A stretch of 64,000 bases of DNA. Source: Monomorium pharaonis (Eukaryota > Arthropoda > Insecta > Hymenoptera > Formicidae). Position 1 is the first letter of the stretch; every line of letters starts with the position of its first letter. The stretch covers positions 19,238,774 through 19,302,773 of the forward strand of contig NC_050468.1 in NCBI RefSeq assembly GCF_013373865.1. Reading direction: 5' to 3'. The position numbers were made by a program, and so were the translations under genes. The notes under the pieces are model-generated. The model made no database searches. It had not been told where the DNA came from and was given only the letters and a program-made list of their open reading frames with translations. This document shows, piece after piece, positions 13,301 through 24,189 of this stretch.

Positions 13301-16300
13301 TTTTGCCGTGCACAACGTATTATCGAAATAAATCGCAGAATATTATTATCATTATATTAAATGCACCGCGCAGCACATAGTCGCCTTTCGACGAAACAAC
13401 AGAATCAAGAAGCGATTCAGTGTGCATTCAGTGAGAACTTGTATGAAGAAATGAATGCATGGATCTTTCGTCGTTGTAACGAGTAAGAAGTTGATGTATG
13501 TCTTCGCCGTGTCCTGGGACGCAAAAGGAATCTTTCTCTATAATAAGATGAATAAGACAGGAGCTTTGTTAACGGAGACTCCTTTGAAGTTTCTGGTTAT
13601 GCCACTGTGCAAACGTGAAATAAAGTAAATGTGTAACAAAAGGACCTCGCAATATCTTAGCAAGTGCCAGTACAAGAAACGAAAAACATAATAAAGTTAC
13701 AAAAGAAGAAAGACACGTCGTGCGTGTTTCTCTCAATTTAAGTAATTTCGCTTTACCTTATTTAAGTACCTTCGCTTTTGTATGGGATTATGCTGAAGAA
13801 AATCGACGCCGCGCTAACGAGTAGCTAAATCTTTAACATCGCATAAAGAGGCAGCTTTCTAAGCGTCACTCTCATGTATGAGCCATGCTCAACGATCAAT
13901 GCCCTATCATATGACACCCTCTATATGTATACCTACGGCCTAAGGCAATGCGTAGGCGGGCGTTTTGCGACAAAGCAACAGGACCGAGGTACATCAACAT
14001 CTCTGCAGTAACCGCAGAATTGGCTACAATGTGTATGGAGCCCCCTCCCCGCTGTGCAAATTTGTTGTTTTAAAAAAATGTTCAGCGTGAGTCAGACTCC
14101 GCTATGATGAACGGAAAGGATGTTGCATGAAGATTTCGACACACGTCTATTTATACATGCACCGCGCTGTAATCGTATGCAGCTGGCTCCAAATTTCACA
14201 TATTATTATTGTCGAATAAATTATTTTTAATCTTTAAGAGATGTTACTTGATTAATACCTGATAATTCTTACAGGATGGATTTTATTTTAAAACACTTTG
14301 TGCGTTTAGTTGTGTGTAGAAAAAGTTAAATCAAAAATTAAATATTTATCTCAAGTAAGTAAAATTAAGTATTGCCTCAAGAACTTAAAGCAATTTAAGT
14401 AAGAAATTTAAATTGTAACATTGATTATTTATTCTCTCTCTCTCTCTCTCTCTCGTTCGCTCGCTCGCTCGCTTCTGACTTTCTCATAATTATCAATAAT
14501 CAAGCATAATTACTTGCCGCGCAAAATAATTGTAGGCAACGCCGAGCTTATCAGTGTCTAACGGTAAACATCGAACCACGATAAGAGCGACAAAGGCCAC
14601 ACACACGCTCGCTTGATTTAATTAGATTTTAACGAAGGAGAGACGTCTGGCACATCACCGATGCAGCGGAACGACTTCGTTTATTCCCTACTTTATAACG
14701 CCCGTATGTTATGACGTCCTCGTAAAATTTCTGCTCAATACGATCTCGCATTCAAGAACGAAAAAGAAAAAACGGTAAGTAAACGGTGAAGAACGGTAGG
14801 TGCCAGCGCTCACATTAAGATCGAATAACTGCTCATACTATACCAATAAAAACGTCACATTTCCAGGAAAAAGAAAAAATATTTTTTATAGCACAATAGC
14901 AAGCGAAATAAAAAAAGTTTTTCTTCGTCAATTTATCACGATTCAATAAAATATTGCAATCCACATTAAGTGTAACGTCAAAAAGTAAATTCAATCTTTA
15001 TCAAATTCTACCATTCCAAAATCCACAAAATATTTTTTTAATGCGACTAAAAATTTAAAATAAACTATTCTGATAGAGCATTTAAACTAAATATAAAATT
15101 GAACTAATTGATTTGACTGATTATATGATTACACCTTTTCTACTATTTCAAGGAATATAAATAAAACGTAAATTGTTATTTCTTAAGAACTTTTGCAATA
15201 ACAATACTTTCATAGTGATTTCTCGAACTTTTAATACACCGTTTGAAATTTCTTGGCAATATATTGCAAAAATAAAAAGAATAAAAGAGTCTATGAATAA
15301 AAATATATTACATGTTTATGCAAATAGTGAACTGTTCTATCAATCCCAATTTACTTACATCGTGAATAAAAAAGATATAAAAATAAGTGAAAAGATATAA
15401 AACTAGATTCTTTCGCAAAGGCTCCAAAATTTTTACACGATAAAATTGAGCGTATTGATTTGGCATTAAAATAAAATAAAAATGAGCAGAATCACATAAC
15501 TGAAAAGAACAAGTAATTTAAGATTTAAGAATCCGTCATTGTGTCTATATACGAAGTAAATTCCGGTTCGCTTTCGTTCGCATTTAGAATGCAAACGGCG
15601 AACAAAAGTACATAGTGAAACACGTTAAACTGCTCATTGTTCCTGAGAAGGAACAATGATGTGTAGGTAAATCATGGACAAAATGTCCTGGATGACAATG
15701 GCTCGACAAATTGAAAAGAAGCTTATACTGCAAAAAAAATCGACTCGCACACGAATTCGTCTTATGTCGCAAGTGAAATAATGCCATACGCAGTATATCA
15801 AACATCGCGATATTATATTTACCTTCTGGTTAGCGCTTTACATGTTTCTTTAATTGCTCATTTCCAAGTTTGTTTATCTTACCGATGATATATCAAATTC
15901 CTCACTGTGAAGAAAATATAAAATCGGATAAGATTGTTCACATTATCGCTACATTTTTAGACTAAAAACGATATCGAGAGTTAACTTTCTGTTGTTCCAT
16001 TTACAGTTAAATTATTATTTACAGTTAACAGTCAAGCGGATAATCAATATATCTCGTTTTTAATTACAACTTTACCCCTGTAGTTCGAATAAAACAATTA
16101 TAACATTAATTGCGTGGTTCGTGAACTAATGAAGTTCCGCGTAATAAACCGGTTATGATCGCGTTACTGTCCGATAATCTTAAAGTAGAAGATTGAAATT
16201 TACAGCTTAAACGTCATCTTCAAGATGTAACTATTTAGATCATAAGTAAATAAAAACATTAAAAATAAGTGGTAGAAAATTCAAAAATGCTGTTTACAAT

Positions 16301-17280
16301 CATTAATTGAATTAAACGTATTTGATTAAAAAGCCGTAACGCTTTTTCGTAAATATTTTTTCCAATATAAATAAATGTTAAAAGCATAAGAATGTGATAA
16401 TGTCTGTAAAAGTTAACTGAATTTGCACCTACGTAATACATAGTTTCACATTGATAACTTACATTTCAAAGCATCAATTAATTTTTATACTTATTATTTA
16501 CGCATGTAATTACGGATCAAAATATTTACTTTAATAATTTTGTAATAATTACTCAATGACATTTTTATGATACTAAAGCTTAAGTATATAAATAAACAAC
16601 CTCTGCTTTTACAAACATTAAGTATATTATATTCTTTGAGTTGTATACAGCAAGAAGAATCTAGTATTTATAATTACAATTGCATAGTAAAATTATTATA
16701 GTTAAAAGTTGTTTTTTATAATTATTGCTATATTGTTAGTAATAATAACTTTATGTTTATAGTTCTATAAACTGTAAAGAAATTTGATTATAAATTATAA
16801 GAATTTTAAATATAAATATAGTAAAATATCTCAAGATAAGAATAGCAAAAATAAAAATATATTTATATGTACATAGTAAAAAAAAAACCACAATTACAAT
16901 TATCATTATTTTTAACATTCACTTACTCTCATATTTACGAGTGATAACAATTGACAGATATAATTTGCATGATTAAAGAGCCGACTACAAAAGCCGCGAC
17001 ACAGATTATTCGACTGTATATCTAAAATTCAATATTATAAAATATCATTGAATAATTATCACAAAATTATCATAAGTACACATTTCGATTCGCAGTTGGA
17101 TCCTCATCAGTACATACGAATACAAACATAGTAAGCATCACAAAAATGACTAAGAATTATAGTAAAATTATGATAATTGGAACCTGTTCTTCTCTCAGTG
17201 TATTCTTCAGAGCCTAAAAGTTTCACATTTATTATTATAAATGTATATAAAGTAAATAAATCAGTCGGTCCCTCGTAGAC
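10323..17280. other. Intergenic or intronic region, no gene recognised
   Basis: AT-rich sequence with moderate-GC patches (about 10.9-11.5 kb and 13.35-14.2 kb). The overlapping opposite-strand frames near 11.1-11.6 kb show no domain and no codon-like bias. A (CT)n(CGCT)n microsatellite lies at 14432-14472, and a short hairpin with 11-bp arms and a 4-bp loop at 15633-15658. Nothing else supportable was seen. Confidence 0.55.
14432..14472. repeat. (CT)n then (CGCT)n compound microsatellite
   Basis: About ten CT units are followed by several CGCT/CGTT tetramers; simple-sequence repeat in AT-rich DNA. Confidence 0.85.
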
Positions 17281-18709
17281 TCGTCAAGCGTGCCTTACGA
17301 TCTCAGATTCGAAGTATCAGACCACTATAGGCTCTCTTCCAACATTCTCGGAGCGCGATGTTCGACATACGACGCCGCAAACGCTACGCTAATCCTCCTG
17401 GCGAAAGTGCAAGGCTAAGTTCGGGTCTCCTACGCTAAACGCGCGACGACGCGATTATGCCGTTTGTGCGGCACGCTTTCTGCCCAGCAAGTATGCCATT
17501 ACCGCACCACGTAATCAAGGTCGTTCATATCGCGTTGAGATCGCACGATTTAAATTCCTATCATTTACGCGCGAGCGCAGGTGGTGGTCTCCGCGGTCCT
17601 TGTCCTTATTAGCGCGTCTTGTTGTTATGCAAACAATCTACGGCACGCCACTCAGCTATCCACATTTATGTAGGCCGATAACTTTTCTTACAGCGTGCGC
17701 CTAAATGTAATCAGATTTTAAAAAAAAAGGGAATAAAGGAATAAGACGACCACTTTTAACGATGCATCTTTAAAAAACGTAAATCGCTATTTCTGTCTCT
17801 TTCTCTCGCGTACGAAGTTGCTGGGGGATTCAAACGGGAACACGATCGATGGATTAATTCGCAAATTGGTCCCATGTGTATGTGTGTGTGTGTGAAATTC
17901 TCGCCGCGCGTCGACGTATATGTTTTCATTCGTGTCAAAACGAGAGGCGAGAATTGCGCTTACCTCTGTTTCTCGGGCGAGAGTTTCGAGGAAGCGACTT
18001 TCGTCACCCGGGGCTCACGTCGTCGGCATTGGCAATCGCCGTATTGACAGGACGATCGATCGGCTGTCGTGCGTCTCTCGACCGAACCTGATGGTCGGGC
18101 CGCAATCGCGATGCCGCTTCGCCGCCGAAACGCAGTAATCCAGGACTAACTCGTCATCCTCCCTCCGTCGAGGCAAAACGGCCCGCGTCGATTTGACGTC
18201 CCGATGTCGATGACGAGCCGCGCACACGAGTCACGATCTACGAGGTTGATATCTTCGCTGCGCGCGAAATATAAACCGTGGCTTAGATCACACTGACGTC
18301 ACACACTAAACTATCGCCGATAGTAAACGCGCGTTCGAAAATCTCGAAATCGCACGATCGAGCGTCACATCGCTCGCGATCAATTTTCGAATCGCTCTCT
18401 GTCTCTCTCTCTCTTTCTTCCCGTTTCTCTCTCAGTTGTGAATTGACAGACGGGAGACTCGACCGCGATGAAAACCGTCCCCCCCGAACGTTCGGTCGGC
18501 CGCGGTCGACAGACAGTCAGCGTACACTGAGATGACTGAGAGGGCCGCGCGGCGAGCGAGCCACGCGACTCCGACGCGAAAGCGAGGCCGCGCCGCAAGA
18601 TGGCCGCCGGCAGACGCGCGCTCGCATTGGTCGCTCGGCAGCGCTTGTCAGGTGCGCGACCCGCGTTATCTCGCGCGCGCGCGCGCGCGCGCGCTCGGTC
18701 CGCGATCGC
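17281..18709. promoter_or_regulatory. GC/CpG-rich island, candidate promoter or first-exon region
   Basis: In contrast to the AT-rich surroundings this 1.4-kb stretch is CpG-rich, as promoter regions of hymenopteran genes often are. It holds a perfect palindromic cAMP-response-type element TGACGTCA at 18294-18301, a TATA-like ATATAAACC about 25 bp upstream of that site, and a (CG)n run at 18670-18694. Frames open on both strands, as expected of GC-rich DNA, and none has a recognisable domain. I infer a promoter or 5' UTR of a gene whose coding exons are not identifiable here; the direction is unknown. Confidence 0.4.
18294..18301. promoter_or_regulatory. Perfect CRE (TGACGTCA)
   Basis: The 8-bp palindrome TGACGTCA is the consensus for CREB/ATF bZIP dimers and is also bound by some AP-1 heterodimers. 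It sits in a CpG-rich island downstream of a TATA-like motif. Function is inferred from the consensus only. Confidence 0.4.
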
Positions 18710-20305
18710 TTGACAATCGCACACCGACGATAAGGATAGACTTTCCGCCGCGATTCTCCTCGCTGGTGGCCCCGGTACGTACAAAGGTGCAATTCACGTC
18801 GAATGATACGAACGATTGCCGATCCCAGTTGAACGTCGTGACTTGCATATGAAATGATATCAAATTCGAATCGTTGAACTGTAATTCGATAAAAAAAAAA
18901 AACACTCGTTAATATTATTATCAGCCATACACTGTATTCCAGTGCACGGATAAAAAACTTTAGATGAGATGCTTTTTTAATACAATTATAATAATAATCA
19001 AATATTTCAATGTCATTACTGAATGCATCTCGCCTAGAATTTCTTTTATCAATAAAAAAATTTGTAAAGAGAGTAACTGTCTGACATGACAGCATAACGT
19101 TTATATAATATAAATATAATATTATGATATAATACGCGTGCAGTGTAGACAGCTTTTTTCTACACTAAAAAAACTAATGATAATAATAAAGATTAAATAA
19201 TAATTATTATGTTTTACGGAAATAATTGCATTCAATATAGCCAAATCGTTAAAAATATTTAATTGCCGTTTGGTAACCTTTTAATAACCAATTACTTACT
19301 ATATGTTCGATTATTATTAGTGTAATTATAATACTGAATACTATTAAACATTTAATGGTATCAATCAAACATTTAATTGAAATTATTTCAAAGCCTGATT
19401 ATTATTGCCAATCTTTTTCTCAATAAAATTAAATTTAAAATAAAAGCGTTTTGCTGATATTGCAATCTTTTTTTCGTTTTTATAAATATATGTAGATAAT
19501 CGACATGCAACTTTGTTTTGGGATTATATTTCTTAAACAGATACTTTATTATAGAAACACAAATACAAACTAGAAAGTGTCTCCTATCAAATAATATAAC
19601 AGATTTTATAATACTGTTTCAAATTTTACAATAATTGTTTCTCGGAAAATAAGCAAAGATGAAACAGTGCCCCTAAAGAGATATAAACAGTAACATTTTC
19701 CTTTTTTCTTTCACATTAATCGTCTGTACAAAATACAAGTTTTATACTTATATGTACATAAGTCTCTTTATATACATATAATATGAACCTTAAATAAAGT
19801 ATTAAAATATTATTTTATTTGTACTCGACCTTACACAGTTTCACGTAGCTCCTCTAGCTCCCTTTAATTTTTCCTCGTTTTTGTCGTTAATAAAATAAAC
19901 TAAAATGTTTACAAAACATCACGAATTAATCGGAAATGAGACTTTAATTAATCCAGGATCCAAAAGTTAATAACAAATTTCTTTTAGCGGTTTTACTTAT
20001 TAGCAGTTATAAATTCGGCAATCTAATTGCATTTTAAAATATACATACATACTTAAATACCACGAAAAAATTTTTTTGTCTTTATTTTTTATCCTTGCAC
20101 TGTTGCGTGGTCAAAATTATCGTTTTTTATCGACTCAGGCCGAAGTCACATTGGTTTCATACCATTTTAGTATATATTTCCAGAATAAAACTTTAGATGG
20201 CATCGCAGACACTGGGCAAAAATCCGTCATAATTGTTTATGGACTCAGCGTGTACTTACGATGTAATGTTTGGTGCGTTTTAATGTTCATTTCGTTCACT
20301 TAACA

Positions 20306-20641
20306 ATGCGTTATACGGCGCAAGAGTACACGGATATGATTATTTGTTACGGATTAGCCCGGGAAAATAGTATGGCCGCGGAGCGTTTGTACGCGGATCG
20401 ATTTCCCAATCGTCGGCATCCTACAGCCCAGACGATATTGAACTGCATCCAACGAACAAAAGAAACAGGCAGTGTCACGCCGAAATACTCTGAAGGAACG
20501 GTATATCGGAGCCTTAAAAACGAGGAGGAAGTTTTGCGCGCGTACACAGATAACCCTGGATTTAGTATCCGCCAAATAGCTCGTATAGTCGGCGTACGTC
20601 GAGACACAGTGTACAGAATCATTCGAGACGAAGGACAGCAG
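20306..20641 (+). CDS. DUF4817/HTH transposase-type N-terminal exon, copy A
   Basis: This 112-codon frame from ATG to a putative donor (CAG|GTATAT) encodes MRYTAQEYTDMIICYG, then AERLYADRFPNRRHPT, ETGSV and a second helix-turn-helix segment SIRQIARIVGVRRDTVYRII. The layout (YT..EY.DMI..YG, then LY..RFPNRR.P, then RxIAR..GV...TV..I) is that of the DUF4817/HTH N-terminus found on many ant transposase-like proteins related to the IS630/Tc1/mariner group. No DDE catalytic domain follows in the window, so it is a truncated element or a stand-alone DNA-binding exon. Copy B at 23619 is its paralogue. The frame is intact over its whole length. Expression is unknown. Confidence 0.6.
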
Positions 20642-20800
20642 GTATATTCGCATTTTCGTTTTATTTTCCATTTTTCTTTAACAACAAAAGGTACTTCTCT
20701 AACACTTATGTTAACCATATCGCGACTACGATCGATACCGGCGTAATGAAAAGTCAAGTCTCGCACAAATGTGAGATAGGAGAACTTTCTTGTCTTAGGA

Positions 20801-20951
20801 CTACTTGTACCAAACTCTGATTAACTTAATCGTTAATTAGTCCATTGGAATTGACCAATCGTATTTGTCGTTAAGCAAAATTAACAAATACGATTGGTCA
20901 ATTCCAATGGACTAATCAACGATTAAAGTAATTCAAGTTTGGTGCAAGTGG
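20801..20951. mobile_element. Foldback (hairpin) MITE at the end of unit A
   Basis: Two long arms are near-perfect inverted copies. TTAGTCCATTGGAATTGACC in the left arm is mirrored by GGTCAATTCCAATGGACTAA in the right, and the symmetry extends outward to CTTGTACCAAACT and AGTTTGGTGCAAG at the ends. The loop is only a few bases. The corresponding place in unit B (after GTGAGAATGGAGAA) lacks it, so it inserted after, or was lost in one copy following, the duplication. It has no coding capacity and the superfamily is not assigned. Confidence 0.85.
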
Positions 20952-21429
20952 CCCTTTTCCTTTCGCGTTTCTCCAACCTCGTGGAATTTAAACACGTGCG
21001 CCCCTTCGTTGACAATTGCACATCGACGATAAGGGTAGACTTTTCGCGGCGATTCTCCTCGCTTATGGCTCCGGTATATACAAAGGTGTAATTTACGTCA
21101 AATACGAACAATTGCTGACTCCAATCGTGACTCACATTTGAAATAATATCAAATTCGAATCGTTGAACTGTAATTCGACAAAAAAAAAGAAACATGCTCA
21201 TTAATATTATATTACTATCAACCATGCACTGTATTCCAGTGCACGGATAAAAAACTCTAGATGAGATGCTTTTTTAATATTAACAATTATTATAATAATA
21301 ACCAAATATTTCAAACAATGTCATTACTGAATGCATCTCACCTAGAATTTTTTTTATCAATGAAAAGAATTTGTAAAGAGAGTAGATGACTGATACAACG
21401 GTATTTATATAATATGATATTGTAATATA

Positions 21430-21770
21430 CACTGACACAAAAAAAAGACAAAAATTTTGACCGATTTTTAGGCAATCTTCAAAGTGATGCAACTTTGCGA
21501 AAAATCATCCAAATGACATGTACTTTTTTTTAAATTAAATGATAACAAACTTTTTTCAATTAAAAAAAAACATGTTTAGTTTTTATACGATACAAAAGGT
21601 TCGCACTTAACAAATCAAACTTTCGCCTAGGGATTCGTAAAGTAGAGTCTTTACCCTTTAATTTAAAAAAAAGTACATGTAATTTGGATGATTTTTCGCA
21701 AAGTTGCATCACTTTAAAGATTGCCTAAAAATCGATTAAAATTTTTGTCTCGTTTTTTTTTGCGTCAGTG
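21430..21770. mobile_element. 341-bp MITE with ~110-bp terminal inverted repeats and TA target duplication
   Basis: The element begins CACTGACACAAAAAA and ends GCGTCAGTG, with inverted arms of roughly 110 bp. For example AGTGATGCAACTTTGCGAAA on the left is mirrored by TTTCGCAAAGTTGCATCACT on the right. It is flanked by TA on both sides. Unit A shows the empty site (ATGATATAATACGCGTG) at the homologous position, so boundaries and the TA duplication are directly supported. TA duplication and this end structure point to the Tc1/mariner superfamily. It is non-autonomous. Confidence 0.9.
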
Positions 21771-22094
21771 TAATACGCGCGTGTAGTGTAGACAGTTTTT
21801 TTTCTACAGTGAGAAGAGCTGTCGATAATAATAACGATTGGATAATAGTTATTAAGTTTTGCGGAAATAATTGCAATCAATATAGCCAAATAGTTAATAA
21901 TATTTAACTGCCGATAACTTTAATAACCAATTGCTTACTATTATGTTTAATTACTATTAATGTAATTACTGAATACTATTAAACATTTAATGGTATCAAT
22001 CAAACATTTAATTGAAATTATTTCAAACCTTTGTTATTATTGCCAAGCTTATTCTCAATAAAATTAAATTAAAAATAAAAGCGTTTTGCTGCTA

Positions 22095-22203
22095 CCCTGG
22101 TGAAAATGTAAAATTAGAGCGTAAGTCGAATGTAAAGGGAGAGTAATAGAAGCGTTAACAAACCTTCTACGAAGCGTAAATTGATTTTACATTTTCACCA
22201 GAA
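22095..22203. mobile_element. 109-bp MITE with TA target duplication
   Basis: The ends CCTGGTGAAAATGTAAAAT and ATTTTACATTTTCACCAG are inverted copies (about 18 bp, with mismatches at the outermost bases). TA flanks both sides (22093-22094 and 22204-22205). The homologous place in unit A (TTTTGCTGATATTGC) is an empty site, so this is a clean insertion. No coding capacity. Confidence 0.85.
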
Positions 22204-22483
22204 TATTGGCAATTTTTTTTTTCGTTTTTATAAATATATGTAGATATCGGCATACAACTTTGTTTTGGGATTATATTTCTTAAACAAATACTTTAGAAAC
22301 ACAAATATAAACTAGAAAGTGTCTTCTATCAAATAATGTAACAGATTTTATAATACTGTTTGAAATTTTGCAATAATTGTTTCTCGGAAGATAAGCAAAA
22401 ATGAAATAGCCCCAAAACAGATATAAGCAGTAACATTTTCCTTTACTTTTTCTTTCGCATAAATCATCTATACAAAATACAAG

Positions 22484-22505
22484 TTATATATATATATATA
22501 TATAT
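22484..22505. repeat. (TA)n microsatellite
   Basis: About eleven TA units inside duplication unit B; unit A has a much shorter equivalent. Confidence 0.85.
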
Positions 22506-22723
22506 AAAAGGATTTTTATATATAATATGAGCTTTCCTTCAATATAAAATTTGTATATTTGAGTCCTCGATTCTAAGAATAAAGTTTTAATAAAAATATT
22601 ATTTTATTTGACGTTACACCGTTTCACGTAGCTCCTCTTCTTTTTATTTTTTCTCGTCTCTGTCCTTGAAATAAACTAAAATGTTTATATAACATCATGA
22701 ATCAATCGGAAATGAGGCTTTAA

Positions 22724-23282
22724 GGGGATGCTGGAGTCGTCTATTTTATCGATTAAACGTTATTATTTTTAATTAGGCCTATTTTTTTACTGATTTCATA
22801 GAATTAAAAATCCTTCTCTAGAATTAAAGTACAGACAATAACAAATAGTGTCTCCCTATAATTTCATGTAAAAAACAAAAAAAGTTAGTAAATTATACTT
22901 TTGTGCAGTCGTCTCGTATCTTTCATTTGCAACACATAAGTTTTAAAAATTTTGTAAGTACAAATAACTAGTACGCACTAATCTTATTATATGAAAGAAT
23001 AATAAAATGCTTGCAGAAATGAGCTAGAAGCTTTAGTATAAGAAAAAAGCCTCAGAAAAAATTTCGTATATATGTGTGAGTGAGGAATCGGTACGAGGCG
23101 GTCCGAGGATAGAAACAGAGCACTAATTTAATTCACAGATTAATATTAATACGTGTATTTTAATTCTGGAAAATAATTTTTTAATCTATAAAAGAAATAT
23201 ATACGAAATCTCATTAATAATGTGCACGAATGACACTACATTATCGACCTCGATCAAGTTTGAGAGGCAGTCCAGCATCCCC
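22724..23282. mobile_element. 559-bp element with TTAA target duplication
   Basis: Perfect 12-bp terminal inverted repeats, GGGGATGCTGGA and TCCAGCATCCCC, are flanked on both sides by TTAA (22720-22723 and 23283-23286). Unit A has an uninterrupted TTAA-containing sequence at the same place (CTTTAATTAATCCAGG). TTAA duplication is characteristic of piggyBac-type transposition, although the inverted repeats are not the best-known piggyBac ends. There is no transposase frame, so it is non-autonomous. Confidence 0.88.
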
Positions 23283-23618
23283 TTAATCCCCAAGGTCCAG
23301 AACATAATAATACTTATTAACAATTATAAATTTCGGCAATCTAATTACATTTTAAAATATATATACATACTTAAATACTATGAAAAATCTTTTATTTTAT
23401 TCTTTGTTCTTGCTTGTTGTTGCGTGGTCAAAATTATCGTTTTTTATCGACTCAGACCGAAGTTACATTGGTTTCATGCCATTTTAGTTCATATTTCCAG
23501 AATAAAACTTTAGATGGCATCGCAGACACCGGGCAAAAATTCGTCCATATTTGTTTACGGACATAGCGTGTACGATGTGATATTGGCGTGTTTTAATGTT
23601 CATTTCGTTCACTTAACA

Positions 23619-23957
23619 ATGCAATATACGCCGCAAGAGTATACGGATATGATTATTTGTTACGGAAGCGCCGGGGAAAGTAGTAGGGCCGCGGAGCGTT
23701 TGTACGCAGATCGATTTCCCAATCGTCGGCATCCTACAGGCCAGACGATATTGAACTGTATCCAACGAACAAAAGAAACAGGCAGTGTCCTGAACCAGCG
23801 TCTTGGGGGAGGAGTGGTATATCGGAGCCTTAAGAACGAGGAAAAAGTTTTGCGCGTGTACACAAATAATCCTGGAATTAGTATCCGCCAAATAGCTCGT
23901 ATAGTCGGCATTAGTCCAAACACGGTGCGAGGAATCATTCAAGATGAAGGACTGCAG
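23619..23957 (+). CDS. DUF4817/HTH transposase-type N-terminal exon, copy B
   Basis: 113 codons from ATG to a donor-like CAG|GTATAT, paralogous to the exon at 20306-20641. It keeps EYTDMIICYG, AERLYADRFPNRRHPT, KETGSV and SIRQIARIVGISPNTV; the last is closer to the usual HTH consensus (GVSxxTV) than copy A. The two copies differ by many residues but only by an in-frame one-codon length change near residues 58-68 (LNQRLGGGVVY here). A DDE domain is again absent. It is either a remnant of a duplicated transposon or a captured DNA-binding exon. Confidence 0.6.
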
Positions 23958-24189
23958 GTATATTTGACTTCGTTTTATTCTCAGTTTTTCTTCAATAACA
24001 AGGTATTTCCCCTCACACTGATATTGACCATTGATTACGATCAATACCGGCGTAATGAAAAGTCAAGCCTCGCAAATGTCTCACAAATGTGAGAATGGAG
24101 AACGCCGTCTCTCTCTCGTCTCATCCTCCCGCGTTTCCCAACCTCGTGGAATTTTGACGCGTGCGCCCTTTCGTTGACAATCGCACATC

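Larger units (their letters stand above)
18710..21008 (+). repeat. Tandem segmental duplication, unit A
   Basis: Unit A matches unit B (21009 to about 24176) along its length: the GACAAT(C/T)GCACA start, the run CAAATTCGAATCGTTGAACT, a long AT-rich middle, the motif TTGTTTTGGGATTATATTTC, and the DUF4817 exon near its end. Unit A is about 2.30 kb, including a roughly 151-bp foldback element near its end. Without that it is about 2.15 kb, the same as unit B after removal of its three insertions. The duplication is old enough for many substitutions and small indels. Confidence 0.88.
21009..24176 (+). repeat. Tandem segmental duplication, unit B
   Basis: Direct repeat of unit A, about 3.17 kb long because it carries three extra elements: 21430-21770, 22095-22203 and 22724-23282. 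Removing these and their target-site duplications leaves about 2.15 kb, equal to unit A. After its end the boundary motif TTGACAATCGCACATC recurs once more (about 24174-24189) before homology stops, as expected of a tandem array resolved by unequal exchange. Confidence 0.88.

Noticed and set aside
15633..15658. 11-bp-arm hairpin with GAGA loop as a possible microRNA
   Set aside because: Arms are far too short for a miRNA precursor.
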